Below are positions 1 through 8,246 of a DNA stretch of 64,000 bases, one piece after another (the stretch's first letter is position 1; every line of letters begins with the position of its first letter). The stretch comes from Mesorhizobium sp. M1B.F.Ca.ET.045.04.1.1. Lineage in GTDB: Bacteria > Pseudomonadota > Alphaproteobacteria > Rhizobiales > Rhizobiaceae. The stretch lies in the NCBI RefSeq assembly GCF_003952465.1, contig NZ_CP034448.1, positions 248,001 through 312,000 of the forward strand. The letters are read 5' to 3'. The notes beneath the pieces were generated by a model. The model did not search any database, was not told where the DNA came from, and worked only from the letters and a program-made list of their open reading frames with translations. The position numbers and the translations under genes were made by a program.

Positions 1-1
1 C

Positions 2-607
2 ATCATGGACAAGGGCGCCGCCTACTACAAGGATTTCGGCATGGGCCGCTCGCGCGGCACGATCCCGATCCAGATCGCCGGCAACGTCAAGCATGGCGGC
101 CTGTTCGAGACGGCCTTCGGCCTAACGCTGGGCGAGATCGTCGACGAGATCGGCGGCGGCACGGCTTCGGGCCGTCCGGTGAAGGCGGTGCAGGTCGGCG
201 GCCCGCTCGGGGCCTATTTCCCGCGCGCTCTTTTCGACACGCCGTTCGACTACGAAGAATTCGCCAAGCGCGACGGGCTGATCGGCCATGCCGGCATCAC
301 CGTTTTCGACGACACCGCCGACATGCTGAAGCAGGCGCGATTCGCCATGGAATTCTGCGCCATCGAAAGTTGCGGCAAGTGCACGCCCTGCCGCATCGGC
401 TCGACGCGCGGCATTGAGGTTCTCGACAAGGTCGCCGCCGGCATCGAGGCGGAGAAGAACCTCGCTTTGGTCACCGACCTCTGCAACACGATGAAGTTCG
501 GATCGCTCTGCGCGCTGGGCGGCTTCACGCCCTACCCGGTGATGAGCTCGATCACGCACTTCCCCGAGGATTTCAAGCCGGCGCCGGCGCGCGCGGCTGC
601 TGAATAG
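2..607 (+). CDS. fdsB: NAD-dependent formate dehydrogenase beta subunit, C-terminal part (cut by window edge)
   Basis: This is the flavin and NAD-binding subunit of the soluble molybdenum formate dehydrogenase; it passes electrons from the alpha subunit to NAD+. The reading frame is open from the window edge, so the N-terminal FMN/NADH region lies outside. The visible part is NuoF-like and contains the N3-type [4Fe-4S] motif (SCGKCTPCR) with a fourth cysteine downstream in SLCALG. The next gene, fdsA, starts 10 bases after the stop, as in known fds operons. The family is certain; only completeness is lacking. Confidence 0.93.
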   Translation: MMDKGAAYYKDFGMGRSRGTIPIQIAGNVKHGGLFETAFGLTLGEIVDEIGGGTASGRPVKAVQVGGPLGAYFPRALFDTPFDYEEFAKRDGLIGHAGITVFDDTADMLKQARFAMEFCAIESCGKCTPCRIGSTRGIEVLDKVAAGIEAEKNLALVTDLCNTMKFGSLCALGGFTPYPVMSSITHFPEDFKPAPARAAAE

Positions 608-617
608 GAGCTGGCAG

Positions 618-3530
618 ATGAACATCAAAGCCGACTTCCCGACACTCATCGAAGAAATCGACTACGGCACGCCCGAGTCGAAAGCGACGAAGCAGGTCAC
701 GCTGACGGTCGACGGCCAAAGCATCACCGTGCCGGAAGGCACCTCGATCATGCGCGCGGCGATGGAAGGCGGGGTCGAGATCCCGAAGCTGTGCGCCACC
801 GACATGCTGGACTCCTTCGGCTCCTGCCGCGTCTGCCTGGTCGAGATCGAAGGCCGCGGCGGCACGCCCGCTTCCTGCACGACGCCGGTCGGCGAAGGCA
901 TGGTGGTGCGCACGCAGTCCGACCGGCTCGACGCGATCCGCCGCGGCGTCATGGAGCTCTATGTCTCCGACCATCCGAGCGGCTGGAACGAGAAGGCCGG
1001 CACCGGCGCCAGCGAGTTCGACGCGGTGGCGAAATCGGTCGGCCTCGCCGAGAACCGTTACGGCGTCGAGGGCCGCAACCACGTCAAGGAAGAAGGTGGC
1101 GTCGCGCCAGGCCATGGCTCGTTAGCCGTCGACTACATCGCCCGCGACGAATCCAACCCCTATTTCACCTACGATCCGGCCCAGTGCATCGTCTGCTCGC
1201 GCTGCGTGCGCGCCTGCGAAGAGGTGCAGGGCACATTCGCGCTGACCATCGAGGGCCGCGGCTTCGAGTCGCGCATGGTCGCCGGCATGCATGAGGACTT
1301 CATCGCTTCCGAGTGCGTCTCCTGCGGCGCCTGCGTGCAGGCCTGCCCGACCGACGCGCTGCGCGAGAAGACGGTGCTCGAGAAGGGCATGCCGGAGCGC
1401 TCTGCCGTCACCACCTGCGCCTATTGCGGCGTCGGCTGCTCGTTCAAGGCCGAGGTGAAGGGTGACGAGGTCATCCGCATGATGCCCTACAAGGACGGCA
1501 AGGCCAACCACGGCCATTCCTGCGTGAAGGGCCGCTTCGCCTATGGCTATGCCACGCACAAGGACCGCATCCTGTCGCCGATGGTCCGCGACAAGATCAC
1601 CGATCCGTGGCGCGAAGTGAGCTGGGAGGAGGCGATCGCCCATACGGCGAAGGAATTCCGCCGCATCCAGTATCAGTACGGACGCGGCTCCATCGGCGGC
1701 ATCACCTCCTCGCGCTGCACGAACGAGGAGACCTATCTCGTCCAGAAGCTGGTGCGGCAGGGCTTCCGTAACAACAATGTCGATACCTGCGCGCGCGTCT
1801 GCCATTCGCCGACCGGCTACGGGCTCGGCCAGACCTACGGCACGTCGGCCGGCACGCAGGATTTCGACTCGGTCGAATTCACCGACGTCGCCGTCATCAT
1901 CGGCGCCAACCCGGCTTCCGCGCATCCGGTCTTCGCCTCGCGGCTGAAGAAGCGGCTGCGCCAGGGCGCCAAGCTGATCGTACTCGATCCGCGCCGCACC
2001 GAGATGGTGAAGTCGGCGCATGTCGAAGCTGACTATCACCTCCCCTTGAAGCCAGGCACCAACGTGGCGGTGCTGACAGCGCTGGCGCATGTCGTCGTCA
2101 CCGAGGGCCTCTACAACGAAGCCTTCATCCGCGAGCGCTGCGACTGGGCCGAGTTCCAGGACTGGGCGTCCTTCGTCGCCCTGCCGGAAAACAGCCCTGA
2201 AGTTGTCGGCAAGCTCTCCGGCGTCGATCCGGAGGCTATCCGCGGCGCCGCGCGGCTCTACGCCAAGGGCGGCAATGGCGCGATCTATTACGGCCTCGGC
2301 GTGACGGAACACAGCCAGGGCTCGACCACGGTGATCGCGATCGCCAACCTGGCCATGGCCACCGGCAATATCGGCCGGCAAGGCGTCGGTGTGAATCCGC
2401 TGCGCGGCCAGAACAACGTGCAGGGCTCCTGCGACATGGGCTCCTTCCCGCATGAGCTGCCGGGGTACCGCCATATCTCCGGCGAAGCGGTGCGCGACAT
2501 CTATGAAAGCCTGTGGGGCGTGAAGCTGGACGACGAACCGGGCCTGCGCATCCCCAACATGCTGGACGCCGCCGTCGACGGTTCGTTCAAGGGCATCTAC
2601 ATCCAGGGCGAGGACATCCTGCAGTCCGACCCGGACACTAAGCATGTCGCCGCAGGGCTGGCCGCGATGGAATGCGTCGTCGTGCACGACCTCTTCCTCA
2701 ACGAGACGGCCAACTACGCGCATGTCTTCCTGCCGGGCTCCACCTTCCTCGAGAAGGACGGAACCTTCACCAATGCCGAGCGCCGCATCAACATGGTGCG
2801 CAAGGTGCTGGAGCCGAAGGCGCGCTACGCCGACTGGGAGGCGACGCAGGTTCTTGCCCGCGCCATCGGCCTCGACTGGAACTACACGCATCCTTCCGAG
2901 ATCATGGACGAGATTGCCAAGACGACGCCGAGCTTCGCCGGCGTCTCCTTCGAGCTGCTCGACCGCGTCGGATCGGTGCAGTGGCCCTGCAACGAGAAGG
3001 CGCCGCTCGGCACCCCGATCATGCATGTCGACGGCTTCGTGCGCGGCAAGGGCAAGTTCATCCGAACCGAATATGTCGCGACGGACGAGCGGACGGGCCC
3101 GCGCTACCCGCTGCTTCTGACCACCGGGCGGATCCTGTCGCAATACAATGTCGGCGCGCAGACCAGGCGCACTGAAAACGTCGCGTGGCATGCCGAGGAC
3201 CGGCTGGAGATCCATCCGCACGACGCCGAGAACCGCGGCGTCCGCGACGGCGACTGGGTGCGGTTGGCGAGCCGTTCCGGCGAGACCACGCTGCGCGCGC
3301 TGATCACCGACCGCGTCTCGCCGGGCGTCGTCTACACGACCTTCCATCATCCGGACACCCAGGCCAACGTGATCACCACCGACTTCTCCGACTGGGCGAC
3401 CAACTGTCCGGAATACAAGGTCACCGCCGTGCAGGTGGCGCCGTCCAACGGCCCGACCGACTGGCAGAAGGACTATAACGAGCAGGCCAAGCAGAGCCGG
3501 CGGATCGCCCCGCTGCAAGCGGCGGAGTAG
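618..3530 (+). CDS. fdsA: NAD-dependent formate dehydrogenase alpha subunit (Mo-bisMGD, Fe-S)
   Basis: This is the catalytic subunit that oxidises formate to CO2 in the cytoplasm. At 970 aa it has the expected order: a [2Fe-2S] ferredoxin domain (C59, C70, C73, C87), two [4Fe-4S] motifs (C190-C200 and C233-C243), and a molybdopterin domain with its own cluster (C267, C270, C274, C302). The active-site segment CARVCHSPT puts Cys395 where other formate dehydrogenases carry Cys or Sec, followed by His396. An AGGAG site lies 7 bases before the ATG. The gene follows fdsB closely; fdhD and fdsD follow after a repeat-filled gap. Confidence 0.97.
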   Translation: MNIKADFPTLIEEIDYGTPESKATKQVTLTVDGQSITVPEGTSIMRAAMEGGVEIPKLCATDMLDSFGSCRVCLVEIEGRGGTPASCTTPVGEGMVVRTQSDRLDAIRRGVMELYVSDHPSGWNEKAGTGASEFDAVAKSVGLAENRYGVEGRNHVKEEGGVAPGHGSLAVDYIARDESNPYFTYDPAQCIVCSRCVRACEEVQGTFALTIEGRGFESRMVAGMHEDFIASECVSCGACVQACPTDALREKTVLEKGMPERSAVTTCAYCGVGCSFKAEVKGDEVIRMMPYKDGKANHGHSCVKGRFAYGYATHKDRILSPMVRDKITDPWREVSWEEAIAHTAKEFRRIQYQYGRGSIGGITSSRCTNEETYLVQKLVRQGFRNNNVDTCARVCHSPTGYGLGQTYGTSAGTQDFDSVEFTDVAVIIGANPASAHPVFASRLKKRLRQGAKLIVLDPRRTEMVKSAHVEADYHLPLKPGTNVAVLTALAHVVVTEGLYNEAFIRERCDWAEFQDWASFVALPENSPEVVGKLSGVDPEAIRGAARLYAKGGNGAIYYGLGVTEHSQGSTTVIAIANLAMATGNIGRQGVGVNPLRGQNNVQGSCDMGSFPHELPGYRHISGEAVRDIYESLWGVKLDDEPGLRIPNMLDAAVDGSFKGIYIQGEDILQSDPDTKHVAAGLAAMECVVVHDLFLNETANYAHVFLPGSTFLEKDGTFTNAERRINMVRKVLEPKARYADWEATQVLARAIGLDWNYTHPSEIMDEIAKTTPSFAGVSFELLDRVGSVQWPCNEKAPLGTPIMHVDGFVRGKGKFIRTEYVATDERTGPRYPLLLTTGRILSQYNVGAQTRRTENVAWHAEDRLEIHPHDAENRGVRDGDWVRLASRSGETTLRALITDRVSPGVVYTTFHHPDTQANVITTDFSDWATNCPEYKVTAVQVAPSNGPTDWQKDYNEQAKQSRRIAPLQAAE

Positions 3531-3575
3531 TTGTGTCGAGGCATTCGACAACAAGAGCTTCAATCTTGACGGTTG

Positions 3576-3868
3576 GTCGACTCCCACTCCGTCGAGCTTC
3601 GCTCGACACCTCTCCCCCGGTCGACGGGGTAAAGGAAAGCGCGCGAACTCTCGGCTCCTTTCCTCTCCCTCCGGAGGGGGGAGAGGTGGCGCTGCGCAGC
3701 AGCGACGGAGTGGGGGAAGCCGGTCCCGCAACACGCAGCCGCCGAAATCCGGGCATAAGCCAAAGAGCAGGCAATCCGGCGTATCTGGCGAGCAGTCGAC
3801 CCCCACTCCGTCAAGCTTCGCTTGACACCTCTCCCCCGATCGACGGGGGAGAGGAAAGGCGCGTGCGT
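3576..3868. repeat. Repeat mosaic between fdsA and fdhD
   Basis: The 382-base gap between fdsA and fdhD holds two direct copies of a roughly 70-base unit, at 3576-3645 and 3795-3868. Each begins GTCGAC-CCCACTCCGTC, contains a short hairpin (GAGCTTCGCTC or AAGCTTCGCTT) and continues into ACACCTCTCCCCC. A third, inverted relative lies at 3656-3718. I see no credible gene in the gap. The unit resembles the other CTCTCCCC-type palindromic elements in this window, here sitting inside an operon. Confidence 0.75.
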
Positions 3869-3912
3869 CCAAAGCTGTCGCGGAAGACAGGCAGTATAGA
3901 GGGGCACGCCTC

Positions 3913-4737
3913 GTGACCCGCCCTCCCATCTCTCCAATCTCTCGTCTCGCGCGTCGCGCCGGTGACACCACGGCCGCGAACCGCATGGTGCCGGAGGAGA
4001 CGCCGGTGGCGTTCTCCTATGCCGGCACCACGCATGCGGTGATGATGGCAAGCCCCGCCGATTTCGAGGATTTCGCGCTCGGCTTCTCGCTGACCGAGGG
4101 CATCATTGCCGACCCGGCAGAGATCGAGGGGATCGAGGTCGAGGATCTCGGCGCCGGCATCGACATCCAGATCAAGCTGAAGGACAAGGCCAACACGCGC
4201 TTCCAGGCGCGGCGGCGCCGGCTCGCCGGACCGGTCGGCTGCGGCTTGTGCGGCATCGAATCGATCGAGGAAGCGATGCGCTCGGTCGACGCGGTCGGCT
4301 CGTCGAAGCTTACGCTCGACGCCGAGGACGTCACCCGTTCGGTCAGGCTGCTGTCGAAGCTGCAGCCGCTGCACACGGAGACCGGCGCGGTGCATGCCGC
4401 GGGCTTCTATGTTCCCGGCAAGGGCATCGTCATGGCGCGCGAGGATGTCGGCCGGCACAATGCACTGGACAAGCTGGCCGGCGCGCTGGCGAAAGCCGGC
4501 ATCGGCGGCGCGACCGGCGCCGTCGTGGTCACCTCCCGCGTGTCGGTGGAGATGGTGCAGAAGACGGCCGCCATCGGCGCCCCGATCATCATGGCCGTTT
4601 CGGCGCCGACCGCACTTGCCATCCGCACGGCCGAGGCCGCCGGCATGACGCTGGTGGCGCTGGTGCGCGGCGACGATTTCGATATTTTTACCCACCCGGA
4701 ACGGGTGGCTTGCGGAGTTGCCAAGCATGTCGCATGA
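3913..4737 (+). CDS. fdhD: Formate dehydrogenase accessory sulfurtransferase FdhD
   Basis: FdhD (FdsC in fds operons) transfers sulfur to the bis-MGD cofactor so that the formate dehydrogenase becomes active. The 274-aa protein has the family's two-cysteine motif GCGLCG (C110, C113) and the typical AREDVGRHNALDK segment. The chosen GTG start at 3913 has GAGGGG about 8 bases upstream. The 3' end overlaps the start of fdsD, indicating translational coupling. It is separated from fdsA by a repeat mosaic rather than the usual few bases. Confidence 0.95.
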   Translation: MTRPPISPISRLARRAGDTTAANRMVPEETPVAFSYAGTTHAVMMASPADFEDFALGFSLTEGIIADPAEIEGIEVEDLGAGIDIQIKLKDKANTRFQARRRRLAGPVGCGLCGIESIEEAMRSVDAVGSSKLTLDAEDVTRSVRLLSKLQPLHTETGAVHAAGFYVPGKGIVMAREDVGRHNALDKLAGALAKAGIGGATGAVVVTSRVSVEMVQKTAAIGAPIIMAVSAPTALAIRTAEAAGMTLVALVRGDDFDIFTHPERVACGVAKHVA

Positions 4738-5041
4738 CGAAGACCACATCGCCAGCACCAGGGAAAAGCTGGTGCGCATGGCCAACCAGATCGCCACCTT
4801 CTTCCATTCAAAGCCGCGCGAGGAAGGCATTACCGGTGTTGCCGAGCATATCAACAAGTTTTGGGAGCCGCGGATGCGGCGGCAGTTCTTCGAGCTGCTC
4901 GACGGCGACCCGGAGGATTTTGACGAGCTGGTGATCGCCGCCTCGGCCAGGATCAAGCGGCCGCTGACACCGGAACAGGCCGACAAGAGCCTCGGTTACG
5001 CCAAACCCGCGGCGGCCGGGGGCACCGTTCCGCACGAATAG
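4727..5041 (+). CDS. fdsD: NAD-dependent formate dehydrogenase delta subunit
   Basis: This small subunit (about 104 aa) of the Fds complex is needed for assembly or activity; in related systems it works with FdsC/FdhD in cofactor handling. The sequence fits the FdsD family: MANQIATFF near the N terminus, then IAEH-like and FWEPRMRRQ segments and a central DFDELV. I chose the ATG at 4727 because the protein then starts MSHDED; an in-frame TTG at 4718 is possible. It overlaps the end of fdhD by 11 bases and is the last gene of the operon. Confidence 0.9.
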   Translation: MSHDEDHIASTREKLVRMANQIATFFHSKPREEGITGVAEHINKFWEPRMRRQFFELLDGDPEDFDELVIAASARIKRPLTPEQADKSLGYAKPAAAGGTVPHE

Positions 5042-5162
5042 GAGCGGGGGCCGCGGGTTCCAAAGCTCCTTACATTTTCAATCTCTAAAGTTTGTCTGCC
5101 GCGCGCGGCGGCGTTCTGCTATGGTCGGCGACAGGAAATCGTCTGGCCGGCGGGGCAGTTGC

Positions 5163-6716
5163 GTGAGGCCGATCGAGACCAGATACGCCCGTAGCGGGGA
5201 TGTGCGGATCGCCTATCAGGTGGTCGGCCAGGGCTCGTTCGATCTCGTCTTCGTTCCCGGCTTCATCTCCAATCTCGACCTGCAATGGGAGGACGAAGGC
5301 TACAGCCGCCTCTTGAAACGGTTCTCCGCCTTCTCGCGGCTGATCCTGTTCGACAAGCGCGGCACCGGGCTTTCCGACCGCGTCGATACCCGTCATCTGC
5401 CCAGCCTGGAGGCCCGCATGGACGACGTGCGCGCGGTGATGGATGCCGCCGGCAGCGGCCGCGCGGCGATCCTCGGCGCCTCGGAAGGCGCGCCGATGGC
5501 AATGCTGTTCGCCGCCACCTACCCTGAGCGGACGCGGGCCCTGGCGCTCTATGGCGGCTATGCGCATTTCCACAAATGGGTGATGGCGCCGGAGCGGCTG
5601 GAAGCCTTCATCGAGACGGTGGAGACGTCCTGGGGCACCGGCGCGACCTTGCCGAACTTCGCGCCGGGCCGAGTGGACGACACGCACTTCGCCCAGTGGT
5701 GGGGACGGTTCGAGCGGTTGTCGGCCAGCCCGACCGCCGCGGCCGCGCTTGCCCGCATGAATGCCGGGATCGACGTGCGCGGCATTCTCTCCACAATCAG
5801 CGCGCCGACGCTGCTCATTCATCGCCGCAACGACGCGCGCGTCGACCCGGAGGCCAGCCGCTTCCTCGCCAGGAAGATCCATGGCGCCCGGCTGGTCGAG
5901 TTACCCGGGCGCGACCACCCGATCTGGACCGGGGACGTCGACCGGGTGGCCGACCTGATCGAGGAGTTCCTGACCGGCCAGCCGGCGGTCGCCGACACCG
6001 AGCGCGTGCTGGCAGCACTTCTGGTGACGCGCATCTACGACACGGCCAAGCTCGGCGACCGGATGTGGAGCGAACGCAGCCAGCGCTTCCAGGAGACGTG
6101 GCGGCTGCTGGTCGGCCGCCATGGCGGGCGCGTCGCCGGCACGCATGGCGAGCTGATGATCTCGCGCTTCGATGGGCCGGCGCGCGCCATACGCTGCGCG
6201 GCGGCGCTGCGCGACGCCGCGCAGCAGATCGGCGTGGCTAGCGCTCAAGGGGTGCATGTCGGCGAGATCGAGATGCGCGGCGCGCCGGTCGGCCTGACGG
6301 CGCGGGTGACGATGCAACTCGCCGTCCATGCCGGGCGCGGCGACATCCTTGCCTCGCGGCTGGTCGCCGAACTTGCGATAGGCTCCGGCCTGCGCTTCGT
6401 CGATGCCGGCCGCATCAGCCTGGACGAATTGGGCGAGCCGCTGCCGGTGGTGCAGGCCACGTCCGAACAGCATCTGGAACCGGCCTGCCGCCCCAAATCC
6501 AAACCGATGGAGCCGGCGGCCTTGACGGCGCGGGAAAGCGAGGTGGTGAGCCTGATCGCGGACGGCAAGAGCAATGCGGCGATCGCAGCTGAGCTGAAGC
6601 TCAGCGAGCATACGGTCAAGCGGCACGTCGCCAACATATTGCTCAAGCTCGACCTGCCGTCGCGGGCGGCGGCGGCGGCTTTCTCGGCCAGGCACGCTGG
6701 CCCGGACGGGCCATGA
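5163..6716 (+). CDS. Alpha/beta-hydrolase, degenerate class III cyclase and LuxR-type HTH fusion protein
   Basis: Three regions are visible (numbering from an in-frame ATG at 5121). Residues 20-285 are an alpha/beta-hydrolase with nucleophile elbow GASEG (S121), a likely acid at D238 and His at H266. Residues 298-450 resemble the class III adenylate cyclase domain often joined to such hydrolases, but the first metal-binding Asp is Arg (VTRIYDT, R304) and the TGDG motif reads THGE, so it is probably inactive. Residues 466-525 are a LuxR/GerE helix-turn-helix (LTARESEVVSLIADGKS). It is therefore probably a transcription regulator whose hydrolase part senses or processes a ligand. I prefer the GTG at 5163 because the protein then begins at the conserved RPIETRYARSGDVRIAYQ region; the ATG at 5121 is the alternative. 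The three small genes after it are probably its targets or operon partners. Confidence 0.8.
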   Translation: MRPIETRYARSGDVRIAYQVVGQGSFDLVFVPGFISNLDLQWEDEGYSRLLKRFSAFSRLILFDKRGTGLSDRVDTRHLPSLEARMDDVRAVMDAAGSGRAAILGASEGAPMAMLFAATYPERTRALALYGGYAHFHKWVMAPERLEAFIETVETSWGTGATLPNFAPGRVDDTHFAQWWGRFERLSASPTAAAALARMNAGIDVRGILSTISAPTLLIHRRNDARVDPEASRFLARKIHGARLVELPGRDHPIWTGDVDRVADLIEEFLTGQPAVADTERVLAALLVTRIYDTAKLGDRMWSERSQRFQETWRLLVGRHGGRVAGTHGELMISRFDGPARAIRCAAALRDAAQQIGVASAQGVHVGEIEMRGAPVGLTARVTMQLAVHAGRGDILASRLVAELAIGSGLRFVDAGRISLDELGEPLPVVQATSEQHLEPACRPKSKPMEPAALTARESEVVSLIADGKSNAAIAAELKLSEHTVKRHVANILLKLDLPSRAAAAAFSARHAGPDGP

Positions 6717-6824
6717 GAGCCATGGCGCTTTCGAGCGAAGCGGCGAAGGCACCTCGAGGGTTACGAATTCTTCCCGTGCAGGCCGGGCGATGTCGCCGAG
6801 ACGGCACTGCAAATGGAGGATGAA

Positions 6825-7298
6825 ATGCTGACACTAAAAGGCAAGATCGGACTGGTCGCATTGGCTGCGGGCGCGCTGCTGGCCATCACCCCGGCGCAGG
6901 CCGAAGACGCTTCGGCAACCGCCACTTACAAGGACATCCAGGCCACGCTCGGCTCGGTGCCCGACATGTTCAAGACGCTGCCGGACGTGGCCGTTGCCGG
7001 CGCCTGGGCCGAGATCAAGGGCGTGCAGCTCAATCCCAACACCGCGCTCGACGGCAAAACCAAGGAACTGCTGGGCCTTGCGGTCGCCGCGCAAATCCCC
7101 TGCCAGTACTGCATCTATTTCCACACCGAGGCCGCCAAGCTCAACGGCGCGAGCGACGAGGAGATCAAGGAGGCGGTGGCGATGGCGGCGATCGTGCGTC
7201 ACTGGTCGACCATGCTCAACGGCAGCCAGGTCGACCTCGCCACCTTCAAGAAGCAGACCGATGACGTGTTCGCCGCCGTCAAGGCGAAGTCGCAGTGA
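6825..7298 (+). CDS. Exported AhpD/carboxymuconolactone decarboxylase-like protein
   Basis: The protein has an N-terminal signal peptide ending near PAQAED, then an AhpD-like fold with the CxxC pair in PCQYCIYFH followed by the His-containing helix typical of the family. Cytoplasmic relatives act as peroxidase partners or decarboxylases; the export signal here suggests a periplasmic redox or decarboxylase role, which is inference. The ATG at 6825 was chosen because GGAGGA lies 4 bases before it; an ATG at 6813 overlaps that site. It lies about 110 bases after the LuxR-hydrolase gene, on the same strand. Confidence 0.8.
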   Translation: MLTLKGKIGLVALAAGALLAITPAQAEDASATATYKDIQATLGSVPDMFKTLPDVAVAGAWAEIKGVQLNPNTALDGKTKELLGLAVAAQIPCQYCIYFHTEAAKLNGASDEEIKEAVAMAAIVRHWSTMLNGSQVDLATFKKQTDDVFAAVKAKSQ

Positions 7299-7373
7299 CG
7301 ACCCGCTGCCCGGCGCCACTGCTGGGCAGCCTTCAAATCGAACGCCCGATCAGCCGGGTATAGGGAGGATGAA

Positions 7374-7736
7374 ATGCTGACCAAGACTCAAACAGTGGAC
7401 GGCGCGGCGATCAAGAAGGCGATCGAAGGCCGTGACGGCAAGATGCTGTCGAGCTTCTACAATGACGATGCGCTGGTGCGGGTGATCGACCGCAACAATC
7501 CGCCGAGCAAACCGCGCGAGATCCGCGGCCGCGCGGCAATCAGCATCTTCTGGGACGACATCTGCAGCCGGGCGATGATCCACAAGGTCGATACCACCAT
7601 CGCCGAGGGTGACAGCCTCGCCTTCACGCAAGCCTGCGCCTATCCGGACGGCACAAGAGTGTTCTGCGCGGCGATGCTGGAGCTGAAGAACGGCCGCATC
7701 GCACGGCAGACGGTCGTGCAGGCCTGGGACGAATAG
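7374..7736 (+). CDS. SnoaL/NTF2-like protein
   Basis: This 120-aa protein has the cone-shaped NTF2/SnoaL-like pattern: an N-terminal helix with FYNDDALVRV, a middle RGRAAISIFWDDI segment, and C-terminal strands ending MLELKNGRIARQTVVQAWDE. Members bind small molecules or act as cyclases, isomerases or hydrolases; no substrate can be read from sequence. Its start region (GGAGGATGAAATGCTGAC) is identical over 18 bases to that of the preceding gene. It sits between the AhpD-like gene and another small-domain gene. Confidence 0.75.
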   Translation: MLTKTQTVDGAAIKKAIEGRDGKMLSSFYNDDALVRVIDRNNPPSKPREIRGRAAISIFWDDICSRAMIHKVDTTIAEGDSLAFTQACAYPDGTRVFCAAMLELKNGRIARQTVVQAWDE

Positions 7737-7779
7737 AGCTCAACCGCGGTCTCAACCGCAAATCAGGGAGGAGAACGAA

Positions 7780-8094
7780 ATGTTCAGCGCCAGATGGCAG
7801 ATCGACGCCAAGTTCGGTCACAAGCAGAGGGTGCTCGAGATGATGCGTCAATGGGAACGCGATATCGGCTCGCAGGCCGGCATCGCCGATCTCGGGTTCC
7901 AGATCATGACCGGCTCGATCGGCGCGCGCGAAGCCACCGTCGAGACGCATCACCAGGTCCAGAGCCTGGCCCAGTTGGAGGAATTCTTCGCCAAGATCGC
8001 CAAGATCGACGCGCACGCCAAATGGGGCAAGGAGCTGGAGCCGTATGTCGTGTCCGGCACCAGCCTTTGGCAGATCTTGAGGGTGGTGGAGTAG
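7780..8094 (+). CDS. Small alpha/beta-barrel-like protein of unknown function
   Basis: This 104-aa protein starts MFSARWQIDAKFGHKQRVLEMMRQWERDIGS-type and ends WGKELEPYVVSGTSLWQILRVVE. The pattern of an N-terminal strand, long amphipathic helix, central strands and HAKWGKELEPYV helix suggests a dimeric alpha/beta-barrel (NIPSNAP/DUF-type) fold, but I do not recognise a named family with certainty. GGGAGG lies about 10 bases before the ATG. It is the last gene on this strand before a repeat and a convergent gene, and probably belongs to the same transcription unit as the two genes before it. Confidence 0.6.
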   Translation: MFSARWQIDAKFGHKQRVLEMMRQWERDIGSQAGIADLGFQIMTGSIGAREATVETHHQVQSLAQLEEFFAKIAKIDAHAKWGKELEPYVVSGTSLWQILRVVE

Positions 8095-8109
8095 TGGTCT
8101 GCTTTCTTC

Positions 8110-8232
8110 GCCCCGTTCACGGGGAGAAGATGCCGGCAGGCAGATGAGGGTCGGCGCCAGTTTCTCAGAACTTGGCGCTGCCCCTCATCCGGCCCTTCGG
8201 GCCACCTTCTCCCCGTGGAACGGGGAGAAGGA
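8110..8232. repeat. REP-like palindromic repeat pair
   Basis: Two inverted copies of the window's common element (CCCCTCATCCG ... CACCTTCTCCCCG and its reverse complement) lie between two convergent genes. The short hairpins at each end (CCCCGTTCACGGGG and CCCCGTGGAACGGGG) may act as bidirectional terminators. Confidence 0.75.
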
Positions 8233-8246
8233 AAGATCGCCGCGCC

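Noticed and set aside
1122..3986. Long minus-strand open frame opposite fdsA (954 codons)
   Set aside because: It is antisense to a clear gene, lacks any domain, has Arg/Ala/Gly-rich composition, and reflects high GC with few stop codons.
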